Below the pieces are notes generated by a model. It was not told the DNA's origin, did not search any database, and was given only the letters and a program-made list of their open reading frames with translations. DNA of 64,000 nt from Asticcacaulis solisilvae (GTDB lineage: Bacteria; Pseudomonadota; Alphaproteobacteria; Caulobacterales; Caulobacteraceae), in the NCBI RefSeq assembly GCF_017875235.1, contig NZ_JAGGMI010000016.1:1-64000 (forward strand), in the 5' to 3' direction. Both the position numbers and the translations under genes were made by a program. This document shows, piece by piece, positions 9,756-19,393 of this stretch (position 1 is its first letter; each line of letters starts with the position of its first letter).

Positions 9756-10367
9756 ATGAAAATCGATAAAACCGCCATAATCAGCGCCGCGCTCGACCTG
9801 CTGAACGAAGCCGGCATCGACGCCCTGTCGACGCGCGGCCTGGCCCAGCGGCTGAACGTCCAGCAACCGGCGCTTTACTGGCATTTCAAGAACAAGCAGG
9901 CCCTGCTGACCGCCATGAACGCCGTCATGCTGAGACTGGGGCATACCCATCGCGAGCCCGCCCCGGGTCAGTCGTGGCAAACCTTCATCCGCGACCACGC
10001 CACAAGCTTCAGAAAGGCGCTGCTCAGCTTTCGCGACGGCGCGCGGGTCCACGCCGGCGCGCACACCGAACACGAAGACATCGAACAGACGGACCGCACG
10101 CTCCGTTTCATGATCGGACATGGCTTTTCCGCCGCTGATGTCATGAACCTGAACATCGCCGTCCAGCGCTATGTCGTGGGCTGCGTCCTGGAGGAACAGG
10201 CCGAATCGCCCTCGCCTGAAGCCGCCGCCGCGCTCGATGCAAAGGTCCGCCCCTACCCGGTCGCCGCCTCGGCGCTCGGCCACTATCGCCGCCGCTCTCC
10301 TGAGCAGCATTTTCTCGATGGGCTGGACTTGCTGATCTGCGGTTTCGAAGCCAGATATCACAGATGA
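9756..10367 (+). CDS. TetR-class repressor (true TetR type with TetR_C domain)
   Basis: This 203-aa transcriptional repressor has an N-terminal helix-turn-helix (STRGLAQRLNVQQPALYWHF) and a C-terminal ligand domain similar to tetracycline repressors. Aligned from memory with TetR(B), the tetracycline-contacting His64 is kept (His63 here) and the His in RVHAG is kept, but Asn82 is His81. The ligand may therefore differ. It is followed by a VOC-fold gene with an ATGA overlap, so the two are co-transcribed. No tetA-type efflux pump is nearby. The operator-like repeats lie 37-67 bp upstream of the start. Confidence 0.88.
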   Translation: MKIDKTAIISAALDLLNEAGIDALSTRGLAQRLNVQQPALYWHFKNKQALLTAMNAVMLRLGHTHREPAPGQSWQTFIRDHATSFRKALLSFRDGARVHAGAHTEHEDIEQTDRTLRFMIGHGFSAADVMNLNIAVQRYVVGCVLEEQAESPSPEAAAALDAKVRPYPVAASALGHYRRRSPEQHFLDGLDLLICGFEARYHR

Positions 10368-10768
10368 TACAGATTCAGGACATCGACCACGTGGTCTTCC
10401 GGGTGCGCGACCTCGACGCAATGGTGGCGTTTTACAAAGACGTGCTGGGCGCCACCTTCGAAAAATACCAGGAAGGTCCCGGCCTCTATCAGCTGCGGGT
10501 TGGCAGTTCGCTGATCGACCTGGTGCCGGTCGATGGCAAGCTCGGGCGCATGGGCGGCGCGGCCCCGGGCGCAGAAGGCCACAATGTCGACCACGTCTGT
10601 TTCCGCGTCCGACCATGGGACGAATCAGCCATTCTCGACCACCTCAAACGCCACGACATCGCTGGCGAAGTCGTCTCGCGCTACGGCGCCGATGGCGACG
10701 GCCCCTCCATCTATCTCAGCGATCCCGAAGGCAATATGCTCGAACTGAAGGGGCCACCAGCCCTTTAG
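10364..10768 (+). CDS. VOC-superfamily protein (glyoxalase/bleomycin-resistance fold)
   Basis: This small cytoplasmic metalloenzyme-fold protein (134 aa) has two beta-alpha-beta-beta-beta modules. The first begins IDHVVFRVRDLDAMVAFYKD and the second NVDHVCFRVRPWDESAILDH. The ending YLSDPEGNMLELKGP carries the usual Glu metal ligand (LEL), and His residues in DHVV and DHVC supply others. The substrate is unknown: it could be a lyase, a dioxygenase or a drug-binding protein. The ATGA overlap with the TetR gene indicates TetR-controlled expression. It overlaps the convergent AIM24 gene by 4 bp. Confidence 0.85.
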   Translation: MIQIQDIDHVVFRVRDLDAMVAFYKDVLGATFEKYQEGPGLYQLRVGSSLIDLVPVDGKLGRMGGAAPGAEGHNVDHVCFRVRPWDESAILDHLKRHDIAGEVVSRYGADGDGPSIYLSDPEGNMLELKGPPAL

Positions 10769-11595
10769 TTGTTGCCGCCGATCAGGTCGCCGAACTGACC
10801 CAGGATCGAGCCCTCACCACGCGACGGCCCCGCGCCACCGGCGGCCGCCATCATCCGGCCCGCCAGGCGCGCGAACGGCAGCGACTGGATCCACACCTTG
10901 CCCGGGCCACGCAGGCGCGCAAAGAACACGCCTTCGCCGGCGAACAGCATCGACTTGATGCCGCCCGCCTGGATCAGGTCGAAATCAACCGTATCGGTAA
11001 AGGCCGCGACACAGCCCGTATCGACATGCAGTTCTTCGCCGGGCTGGAGCGTCCGCTCGACGACCATGCCGCCGAACTGGACGAAGACCCAGCCATCACC
11101 CTCCAGCTTCTGCATGATAAAGCCCTCGCCGCCGAACAGGCCGGTCATGATCTTCTGCTGGAAGGCGATGCCGAGCGACACGCCTTTGGCGGCGGCCAGG
11201 AACGAGTCCTTCTGGCAAATCAGACGTCCGCCGACATCCGATAGTTTAAGCGGCAGAATGGCGCCCGGCACCGGCGCGGAAAAAGCGACACGCGCCTTGC
11301 CGTGACCGTTATGCGTAAAGACCGTGGTGAACAGGCTTTCGCCAGTGACCAGACGCTTGCCGGCGCCCAAAAGCGCGCCCATGAAACCCTGCTTCTGGCC
11401 CGAACCGTCGCCAAAGACGGTGGTCATGCCGACAGACGCATCCTTCCACACCATGGCGCCGGCTTCGGCGATGGCGCTCTCACCTGGATCGAGCTCGATC
11501 TCGACGAATTGAAGCTCCTGGCCCTTGATCTCGAAATCGATGTCGTCGGCAACGCCAGACTGGCGGTGATGGGTGCTGGGAACGGCGGTGAGCAT
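10765..11595 (-). CDS. AIM24 / TIGR00266-family protein
   Basis: The 276-aa protein belongs to the AIM24 family (beta-prism, tryptophan RNA-binding attenuator-like fold). The family is named for a yeast mitochondrial inner-membrane protein, and its bacterial role is not established. Visible landmarks are VEIELDPGESAIAEAGAMVWKD, GFGGEGFIMQKLEGDG-like (LFGGEGFIMQKLEG) and GEGVFFARLRGPGKVW. The start at 11595 was chosen over an upstream in-frame ATG at 11664 because AGGAGG lies 6 nt before it. Confidence 0.88.
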   Translation of the reverse strand: MLTAVPSTHHRQSGVADDIDFEIKGQELQFVEIELDPGESAIAEAGAMVWKDASVGMTTVFGDGSGQKQGFMGALLGAGKRLVTGESLFTTVFTHNGHGKARVAFSAPVPGAILPLKLSDVGGRLICQKDSFLAAAKGVSLGIAFQQKIMTGLFGGEGFIMQKLEGDGWVFVQFGGMVVERTLQPGEELHVDTGCVAAFTDTVDFDLIQAGGIKSMLFAGEGVFFARLRGPGKVWIQSLPFARLAGRMMAAAGGAGPSRGEGSILGQFGDLIGGNN

Positions 11596-11612
11596 GGGAA
11601 TCCTCCTGATAA

Positions 11613-13763
<2,151 letters not shown>

Positions 13764-13771
13764 CGCTGTCA

Positions 13772-13857
13772 CTCCTCCCGCTCCTCCCTGTGCCGAAGGC
13801 ATGGGGAGGGGGACCGCACAACTGAGCGATAGCGAAGGCGATGCGGTGGTGGGGCCT
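13772..13857. repeat. Left inverted repeat of the DUF559 element
   Basis: This 86-nt arm matches the reverse complement of 14283-14367 in three identical blocks of 20, 19 and 17 nt separated by short variable stretches. It starts 8 bp after the thiC stop and ends about 50 bp before the DUF559 start. Confidence 0.85.
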
Positions 13858-13909
13858 ACCTCGGTGGGCCTCTTGCCTTTCCGCCACCCTAGGCTGTAGC
13901 CTTCCAAAT

Positions 13910-14284
13910 ATGGACGCCAAACCGAAAGTCAAACTGGCGCGCAATCTGCGACGCCAGATGTCTCCGCCTGAGGTTCGTCTCTGGCTCCGGCTACGCACGC
14001 GATCTGAAACCGGCTTCTCAATTAGGCGCCAGCATCCGATTGGGTCATTCGTGCTCGACTTCTATTGTCCGGAGGCTCTCCTCGCCATCGAAGTGGATGG
14101 CGCTCAACATACTGAGGACGAAGCAATAGCTTATGATGAAAAACGCGATGCCTGGCTGCTTACGAAAGGCATAGCGACGCTACGCATTCCTGCCGTCTAC
14201 ATCATGCAGGATGCCGACAGCGAAGCAGAAGGTGTGGTGGAGTTTATCAAAGAACGCATCGCGGCGTTGTCTCTACCGAGATAG
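13910..14284 (+). CDS. DUF559 / Vsr-like endonuclease-fold protein
   Basis: This 124-aa protein belongs to the DUF559 family (PF04480), related to very-short-patch repair and other PD-(D/E)XK nucleases. FVLDFYCPEALLAIEVDG supplies the Asp and the E-V-D catalytic core, and QHTEDEAIAYDEKRDAWL and the RIPAVYIMQD ending are family-typical. The start ATG at 13910 gives the usual short basic N-terminus; the frame is open upstream but runs into the left repeat. The stop codon lies inside the right inverted repeat. Function is unknown. It may process DNA at such repeats, which is speculation. Confidence 0.85.
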   Translation: MDAKPKVKLARNLRRQMSPPEVRLWLRLRTRSETGFSIRRQHPIGSFVLDFYCPEALLAIEVDGAQHTEDEAIAYDEKRDAWLLTKGIATLRIPAVYIMQDADSEAEGVVEFIKERIAALSLPR

Positions 14285-14367
14285 GCCCCACCACCGCATC
14301 TCATTCGCTTCGCTCAATCGTGCGGTCCCCCTCCCCATCGCTGCGCGACAGGGAGGAGCGGGAGGAG
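14283..14367. repeat. Right inverted repeat of the DUF559 element
   Basis: This 85-nt arm is complementary to 13772-13857. Its identical blocks read on the minus strand as CTCCTCCCGCTCCTCCCTGT, ATGGGGAGGGGGACCGCAC and ATGCGGTGGTGGGGCCT. It ends 2 bp before the stop of the convergent GFA gene. Confidence 0.85.
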
Positions 14368-14369
14368 CT

Positions 14370-14780
14370 TTAACCCGGCATCTTCGCGAACTTCGGCACG
14401 TTTGGATCGAGATGATCCCACGCCCAGCCCCGCGAGGCATAGGTCACCATCTGCGGTCGGTAGCGCTCCGGTTCGTCGAGGCTGGCGGCGCGGACCGTCA
14501 GGATATCCGGCGTCGCGGCAAAGGTCATGAAAACCGGCGAGCCGCAGGTCCGGCAGAAATGGCGCGTCTTCTTTTTGCCGCTATCGGCGGTCATCTCCCA
14601 GCCTGTTGCCACTTCGGGGATCGTGACGTCCTTGCTTGGAAAGACCAGGTGCGAGGCATGGCCCGTGCCGCTTTCGCTTTGGCAATCGAGGCACTGGCAG
14701 TCGGTCATGACGATAGGTTCGCCGGTAATTTCATAACGTAATGCACCGCAAGCGCAGCCGCCGCTCCACACCCGACTCAT
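14370..14780 (-). CDS. GFA-family zinc protein (CENP-V / GFA domain)
   Basis: The 136-aa protein is of the glutathione-dependent formaldehyde-activating enzyme family. The zinc ligands are visible as GGCACGALRY, DCQCLDCQS and FCRTCGSPVF. The enzymatic assignment of the family is weak, and many members have unknown substrates. It is the last gene of an ArsR-SRPBCC-GFA operon, with an ATGA overlap to the gene before it. Confidence 0.88.
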   Translation of the reverse strand: MSRVWSGGCACGALRYEITGEPIVMTDCQCLDCQSESGTGHASHLVFPSKDVTIPEVATGWEMTADSGKKKTRHFCRTCGSPVFMTFAATPDILTVRAASLDEPERYRPQMVTYASRGWAWDHLDPNVPKFAKMPG

Positions 14781-15226
14781 GCGGCACCTCCGACCACGAC
14801 TTCGCCAAGACGCGGAACGATCTTGCGCCAGCCTTCGCCCATATTCTGCAGCGCCAGTTCGTTGCGCGGCACGACAAAGCCGGCGTGGATCATCTTGACG
14901 CGCGTGCCTGCGCCTGCGGGTTCCAGTGTCCAGCTCACGACCGTATCCAGGGTCGCGCCGTAGCCGACATTGTCGGGGTGGCCCGAGGTCCAGCTATAGA
15001 CCAGACGCGACTGAGGTTCGATCTCCAGGATTTCGCACTGGATCGTCCCGTCCCAGGCCCCCGCTGGCCGGGTCGTGAAAGTGAAGCGGTTGCCCTTGAC
15101 CGCTTCGAACCCAGACGCCGGCATCAGCCAGCGCCCCATCAACTCGCCCGTCGTCAGCGCCGTCCAGATGACGCCAGGTGCGTGCGGCAGGACCTCCTCG
15201 ACGACGATATTCTGCGTGTCAGTCAT
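14777..15226 (-). CDS. SRPBCC / AHSA1-domain protein
   Basis: This 149-aa START-like ligand-binding protein resembles the Aha1 C-terminal domain family. Key features are the N-terminal strand-helix VEEVLPHAPGVIWTALTTGE, GRWLMPASGFEAVKGNRF, and the C-terminal helix AGFVVPRNELALQNMGEGWR. The ligand is unknown. Such genes commonly follow an ArsR regulator, as here, with an 8-bp overlap, and this suggests a shared response. Confidence 0.88.
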   Translation of the reverse strand: MTDTQNIVVEEVLPHAPGVIWTALTTGELMGRWLMPASGFEAVKGNRFTFTTRPAGAWDGTIQCEILEIEPQSRLVYSWTSGHPDNVGYGATLDTVVSWTLEPAGAGTRVKMIHAGFVVPRNELALQNMGEGWRKIVPRLGEVVVGGAA

Positions 15227-15551
15227 GGTCGATTTCCTTCAAAAGTTCGCGGAGATTGCTGAAGCGGTCTTTCCAGAAGACGCTGTAGTGGTTCATCCAG
15301 TCGGCCAGGGGCGCCAGGCCTTCGGGTTCGGCGCGGTAGTAAACCTTGCGCCCCTCCGGCCGCTCGGCGACCAGCCCGGCCAGTTTCAGCGTTTTCAGAT
15401 GCTGCGAGATGGCGCCCTGCGTGACGCCGCTGCCGTGCGTCAGGTCGGCGACGGTGATTTCATCGGTCGAGACGACACGCTGGAACACCGCCCGGCGAGT
15501 GGGGTCGGCCAGGGCGCGCATAACGGCATCAATGGGAGCGGCTTGGATCAT
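15219..15551 (-). CDS. ArsR-family repressor
   Basis: The 110-aa winged helix-turn-helix regulator begins IDAVMRALADPTRRAVFQRV and carries the recognition region TQGAISQHLKTLKLAGLVAE and the wing RPEGRKVYYRAEP. No Cys metal-binding motif is present, so it is not a metal sensor of the ArsR/SmtB type. It belongs to the subgroup linked to SRPBCC genes. Two direct repeats just upstream are its likely operators. Confidence 0.92.
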   Translation of the reverse strand: MIQAAPIDAVMRALADPTRRAVFQRVVSTDEITVADLTHGSGVTQGAISQHLKTLKLAGLVAERPEGRKVYYRAEPEGLAPLADWMNHYSVFWKDRFSNLRELLKEIDHD

Positions 15552-15560
15552 GACATCAAA

Positions 15561-15592
15561 TTAGCATATACTAATGCATTAGCCAATACTAA
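15561..15592. promoter_or_regulatory. Tandem operator repeats of the ArsR operon
   Basis: TTAGCATATACTAA (15561-15574) and TTAGCCAATACTAA (15579-15592) are 18 bp apart, directly upstream of the ArsR start at 15551. Each has TTAG/ACTAA partial symmetry. The spacing puts both sites on one DNA face close to the promoter. Confidence 0.6.
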
Positions 15593-15638
15593 TTGAACAC
15601 GCCATAATTCCGGCGCGGTCGCATGTATCCATCACGAT

Positions 15639-16268
15639 ATGCCACCCCGCTTCGCCCCGTTGCTTCTGCTCTGGCTTTTCCTCGCCGGGCCAGTCCTGGC
15701 CGAAGTCCCTGCCCGTTTCTCCGAAGGTGCGTTTGCCGCGTGGCGCGATGCCCGGCCGGACCGGCAAACCCAGTTCACGGCCTTTCAATCCTTCCTGACA
15801 CACAACGGCGTGGCGGATGTCCTCCCGGCCTATCAGCTATGGCGAACCTCTTCGTCGTCGGAAAAATGCCAGAGCGACGCCTTCATCATACCCGAACGCG
15901 CGGACTGGCCGCACATCGTCACGACGCTGCGCTTTGTCCGCGACCAGGTGCGTCCCGCGATCGGCCCCGTCGAAGCCGTTTCGGGCTATCGCGATGACGT
16001 GCTCAACACCTGTTCCGGCGGCGCGAAACGGAGCGCCCACCGCAACTATTACGCCCTCGATCTTGTGCCGCTAACGGCCGGCCTCGACCGCGCCACGCTG
16101 ATCAAGCGGATGTGCGCCGTCCATGCCGCCCATGGCGCGCAGTATAGTGTCGGCCTCGGTTTTTATTCAGCCCGGCGCTTCCACGTCGATTCCAAAAGCT
16201 TTCGGCGCTGGGGACCCGATGGTACCGGCAAGACATCACCGTGCAACGCGTCCGTCGATGGCCTGTAA
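15639..16268 (+). CDS. Exported M15-type peptidase (D-Ala-D-Ala carboxypeptidase-like)
   Basis: The 209-aa protein has a Sec signal peptide (MPPRFAPLLLLWLFLAGPVLA) and an M15 metallopeptidase core. SGYRDDVLN is followed by RSAHRNYYALDL (His and Asp zinc ligands) and FHVDSKSFRRWG (third ligand His). It probably trims peptidoglycan stem peptides in the periplasm. The spread of the motifs is like the DUF882/M15_3 subgroup. Two Cys pairs may form disulfides. Confidence 0.78.
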   Translation: MPPRFAPLLLLWLFLAGPVLAEVPARFSEGAFAAWRDARPDRQTQFTAFQSFLTHNGVADVLPAYQLWRTSSSSEKCQSDAFIIPERADWPHIVTTLRFVRDQVRPAIGPVEAVSGYRDDVLNTCSGGAKRSAHRNYYALDLVPLTAGLDRATLIKRMCAVHAAHGAQYSVGLGFYSARRFHVDSKSFRRWGPDGTGKTSPCNASVDGL

Positions 16269-16577
16269 AATCTTGCCCTGACGCAAATGACACCGGTTTC
16301 CCTTTTTCGGGAACATGCTATTGACGGGCAGCGCCTTATCGCCTTCCCTGCCGGAAACAGACCGCACAGACGGCAATGAAACGGGGACCACTTGGCAGGT
16401 CGAGCCGGCGGAAAGTAGGATTCCGTTGCTCCCGCCCTTCCCTAGATCGGAATGATGTCAGGGGGTGTCATTCCGATCTAGGGTTTACTTCAGGCCGGTC
16501 TTTTACGTCTGCCTCGCCCGCAATCGCATCGCTTCCTGATCCGCCGGGCCCTAGCCTGCCCTGGCAGGAGAAGATCA
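16269..16577. other. Intergenic region with a long perfect palindrome
   Basis: This 309-bp gap has no credible gene. Its main feature is the palindrome at 16440-16483. The start of the following DUF2945 gene is preceded by CAGGAGAAG at about 16564-16572. Confidence 0.6.
16440..16483. repeat. 16-bp perfect inverted repeat
   Basis: CCCTAGATCGGAATGA (16440-16455) and TCATTCCGATCTAGGG (16468-16483) are exact reverse complements around a 12-nt loop. No T-run follows. It resembles the stem of small dispersed palindromic elements, but no second copy was found in the window. Confidence 0.75.
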
Positions 16578-16787
16578 ATGACCAAAACATTTGCAAAGGG
16601 TGACAAGGTCGCCTGGAACACGTCGCAAGGCGAAACCGACGGCGTGGTCGAACGCAAGCTGACAAAGCCCACCGACATCAAGGGCCATCACGTCGCGGCG
16701 TCGAAGGACAATCCGGAATATCTGGTCAAAAGCAGCAAGAGCGGCGACACGGCCGCCCACAAGCCCGGGGCGCTCAAGAAGCAATAG
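16578..16787 (+). CDS. DUF2945 (HVA1/TUDOR-like) small protein
   Basis: This 69-aa basic cytoplasmic protein matches the DUF2945 family: FAKGDKVAWNTSQGETDGVV, then KPTDIKGHHVAASKDNPEYL and VKSSKSGDTAAHKP. The fold is a small SH3/Tudor-like barrel. Family members are common in soil alphaproteobacteria, and their function is unknown. Confidence 0.9.
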   Translation: MTKTFAKGDKVAWNTSQGETDGVVERKLTKPTDIKGHHVAASKDNPEYLVKSSKSGDTAAHKPGALKKQ

Positions 16788-16811
16788 CGATCGCCTGGCC
16801 CTGACCGTGGC

Positions 16812-17066
16812 TCAAGCTAACATCCGGCGCGGCGAAATGGTCGTATTATAGATCACCAGCACACGCGGTGCGTCTGGGTGGGTTGGCATGGCGCGGCCCC
16901 GTTCGTCGTAAAGCCCGGGACCGATGGCGAAGACCGGCGGCTTCATGCGCATCTGCACCACCAGCTGCGGTCGCTGGAAGCCGTCCAGCTCCACCCAGCA
17001 GCAATCAAATAATTTGTCGGCAAAAAGCTTATCGGCAAATACCTTGCCGGTGCGCCCACGCGTCAC
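16812..17066 (-). CDS. Small hypothetical protein
   Basis: No family is recognised. The 84-aa frame starts at GTG 17066 with GGAG 7 nt upstream. It contains an internal repeat (FADKLFADKLF) and a well-formed stretch, WVELDGFQRPQLVVQMRMKP followed by PVFAIGPGLYDERGRAMP. The composition looks like a real protein rather than a chance frame, but no independent support exists. It is divergent from the JmjC-like gene. Confidence 0.45.
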   Translation of the reverse strand: MTRGRTGKVFADKLFADKLFDCCWVELDGFQRPQLVVQMRMKPPVFAIGPGLYDERGRAMPTHPDAPRVLVIYNTTISPRRMLA

Positions 17067-17219
17067 GTCAGAACTCCGGGGAAACAGGTTTGCGGCGTTC
17101 TGCGCGAGTATTGTTTTGCATTTGTTCCGGAGCGCCCGTCCCGGTCAATTCACAAATTTGTTTCAGCGGCATGCTTCTTGTAGGCTGTGATCGGTTTCAA
17201 CCCATGACCGGTGGCGCCG

Positions 17220-18176
17220 ATGGCTTTTGACACAGATTCGCACAGCCTGATCCAGAAATGGCAAAAGGACGCCCGCCGCGTGCGCAACGAAGTCACGCGT
17301 TTCAATCACCGCCTGGCCGAGACCGGTCTGTTCGAGGACGAGGCCCTGGCCAAGCTGCTCGACAGCCACCCGTACGAAGAACTGACCATCTGCACCATGC
17401 GGCCCAATCCGCCGGCCTATGAACGCTGGATCGCCGGCGAAGCGCGCGGCCTGGACGGCGGACAGTTGCTCGATGCCGTCAAGAAGGGCCGTTTCTGGAT
17501 CAGTCCGCGCCACGTCATGACCGTCAACCCGGTCTATGCGGAACTGTTCCGCCGGCTGATGAGCGAATATCGCGAAGCCACCGGCCTGACCATTGCCTCG
17601 TCCGACGGCGCGCTGATTCTGTCGAGCCCGCACATGGGCGTCTTTTACCACGTCGACCTGGCCGAAACCATGCTGTGGCACATCCGCGGCCACAAGACGA
17701 TCCACCTCTATCCGCCGCATGAGCCCTTTGTCTCGGAAGCCTCGCTTGAGGCTATCCTGCTCAAAGAAAACCTGACCGACCTGCCCTATTCGCCCGAACT
17801 GGAAGCTGGCGTCATGCAGGTCGATCTCGGTCCGGGCGACGCCGTATCGTGGCCGGTCCACTCGCCGCACCGGGTCTGCAACGGCGAAGACCTGAATGTG
17901 TCGATTTCGATCGAATATACGACGCCGAAGACGGTGATGCTGAACGGCGTCTACTATTTCAATGGCCGCGTCCGCCGCATGACCGGTGTCAACATGTCGG
18001 CCCAGCGTACACCCGCCCTGCTTAAGCCCGCCTGGGCCATTGGCGCCAAGGCGCTTAAGATCCTGGCGCCGCGCAAAGTCACCGCGGAAACGACGCATGA
18101 GCGCCGCTTCGACATCGACTTTTCAGCGAAACACTGCATCGCCTGGCGCGGTCAGGCGCCGGACTGGGCTGCCTGA
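17220..18176 (+). CDS. JmjC/cupin-like Fe(II)/2-oxoglutarate oxygenase-type protein
   Basis: The 318-aa protein has a double-stranded beta-helix core with a plausible HxD...H iron triad: VFYHVDLAETMLWHIRGHKT gives His-x-Asp, and SWPVHSPHRV gives the distal His. The signature LWHIRGHKTIHLYPP is typical of cupin_8/JmjC-like proteins. The substrate is unknown; protein hydroxylation is the usual proposal for relatives. The ATG at 17220 was preferred to the GTG at 17211. A second cupin-like gene faces it immediately downstream. Confidence 0.75.
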   Translation: MAFDTDSHSLIQKWQKDARRVRNEVTRFNHRLAETGLFEDEALAKLLDSHPYEELTICTMRPNPPAYERWIAGEARGLDGGQLLDAVKKGRFWISPRHVMTVNPVYAELFRRLMSEYREATGLTIASSDGALILSSPHMGVFYHVDLAETMLWHIRGHKTIHLYPPHEPFVSEASLEAILLKENLTDLPYSPELEAGVMQVDLGPGDAVSWPVHSPHRVCNGEDLNVSISIEYTTPKTVMLNGVYYFNGRVRRMTGVNMSAQRTPALLKPAWAIGAKALKILAPRKVTAETTHERRFDIDFSAKHCIAWRGQAPDWAA

Positions 18177-18188
18177 CCAAGCTAAGCC

Positions 18189-19193
18189 TCAAACATTCTG
18201 GCGTACAATGGCCTTCAATGCCGCCATCTGCTGCGGGCTCGGATTGTCCTCGAAAAAGCCGTGATGCGGCTTCGGCAAATGCTGCATCGGATCGCCCGCC
18301 GCTTCAAAGATGTAGTAGTCCATCAGGTGTTTCCAGGACGTGCGCAGGGGCTCAGGCAACTGACGAATGCTGAGGGCGGATACGAGCAATCCGGCCAAGG
18401 GCGGATAGGCCTGCACGGGCACAAGGTCACGCCAATAGTTGATCAGCAGGTTGAGGGGGCCATCGGTTCGCACATGGTGCCACCACATCGCCGGAATATA
18501 GATGGCGTCGCCGGGGTCCAGTCTTGCTTCCACGGCGTGGTCGAGCGCCTCGGCGAAACGCGGATAGGCGTCGAAGTCCGGATTGTCGAGGTCGACCATG
18601 CTAACTGGAACGCCGCCCGGCCCGCCTAGCAGTGGCCCGGGATAGAGATTGGCGATCTGGTCCGGGGGAAACAGCGTGAACATCTTCTCACCCGCAATAT
18701 GACACGCTATATTTTCCGAGCCGTCATAGTGGGTGGGCGTCGTCAGCGAATTGCCGATCCAGAACCGGGGCCTGACCGCGGCGGGAAACAGCGGCATATT
18801 GAGTTCGGCAGCTAGGCCGGGCAGGAAATCATCCAAGGGCTGGCCCTGCATATACAGGGATTGCCTGCTTCCCTCTTCCGCCATCCGCAGCAGTTGGCGC
18901 ATGAGGTGCGTTACCGAGCGCTCGACGTTTTGGAAATTATGGCCTTTCAGGTCCGGCTGATAGAAGTACCGTGTTTCCGTTTCCGGCAGGACAGACACGC
19001 GGCCACGCCGGTCGCCGTCAAACTGAGCAAGATAGCGATACAGGGCTTCCGGCCCTTGACGTGCGATGGCCACACATGGCCAATCGGCCGCAAGCCCCTT
19101 CAGGATGACTGGACGGTTGCCGGGCCGGATTTCATTTTCAAACAGCGCCGGAGTGACTGCCTCAATAACGGGTACGGATGGAAAACGCGACAT
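18189..19193 (-). CDS. Cupin-like (cupin_8/JmjC) oxygenase-type protein
   Basis: The 334-aa protein begins with the family pattern FENEIRPGNRPVILKGLAAD and has PTHYDGSENIACHIAGEKMF (His-x-Asp of the iron triad) and YIPAMWWHHVRT (distal His). The length and the C-terminal helical extension fit the tyrosyl/asparaginyl-hydroxylase-like cupin_8 group. In Caulobacterales such genes often sit near TonB receptor or tryptophan halogenase genes; none is visible here. It is convergent with the other cupin-like gene, 12 bp apart. Confidence 0.88.
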   Translation of the reverse strand: MSRFPSVPVIEAVTPALFENEIRPGNRPVILKGLAADWPCVAIARQGPEALYRYLAQFDGDRRGRVSVLPETETRYFYQPDLKGHNFQNVERSVTHLMRQLLRMAEEGSRQSLYMQGQPLDDFLPGLAAELNMPLFPAAVRPRFWIGNSLTTPTHYDGSENIACHIAGEKMFTLFPPDQIANLYPGPLLGGPGGVPVSMVDLDNPDFDAYPRFAEALDHAVEARLDPGDAIYIPAMWWHHVRTDGPLNLLINYWRDLVPVQAYPPLAGLLVSALSIRQLPEPLRTSWKHLMDYYIFEAAGDPMQHLPKPHHGFFEDNPSPQQMAALKAIVRQNV

Positions 19194-19292
19194 ATGCCTT
19201 ACTGCAGCAAGCGCCTATGACGTCCCGGCAGCAACCCATGCTGCTTCGTCAAGCGCATGGCTTGAACGCGTGAACCCTCTCCATCCGTCTCT

Positions 19293-19317
19293 ATATTACC
19301 GCATAACACGGTAATAT
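19293..19317. promoter_or_regulatory. Short inverted repeat upstream of the cupin-like gene
   Basis: ATATTACCG (19293-19301) and CGGTAATAT (19309-19317) pair perfectly around a 7-nt loop, 100-125 bp upstream of the minus-strand cupin-like start. It could be an operator. It is followed by TTT on the plus strand, but no plus-strand gene ends here. Nothing else was seen in 19194-19393. Confidence 0.35.
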
Positions 19318-19393
19318 TTTCCATCATGCGCCGAGATTGAACCGCCGCACGGTCGCGGCGTCATCCTTCGACACGGTCGCCGGAAGCATCCAT

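Larger units (their letters stand above)
13772..14367 (+). mobile_element. Putative DUF559-carrying inverted-repeat element
   Basis: A 596-bp unit consists of ~86-nt inverted terminal repeats enclosing one small nuclease-fold gene. It is fitted exactly between the convergent 3' ends of thiC and the GFA gene, with 8 and 2 bp to spare. A related arm pair without a gene occurs at 37483-37694. No transposase and no obvious target-site duplication were found. Mobility is therefore an inference from the architecture and the second copy. Confidence 0.55.

Noticed and set aside
9756-10768. Tetracycline resistance determinant
   Set aside because: The regulator is TetR-like, but no TetA pump, ribosomal-protection protein or TetX-type flavoenzyme is present.
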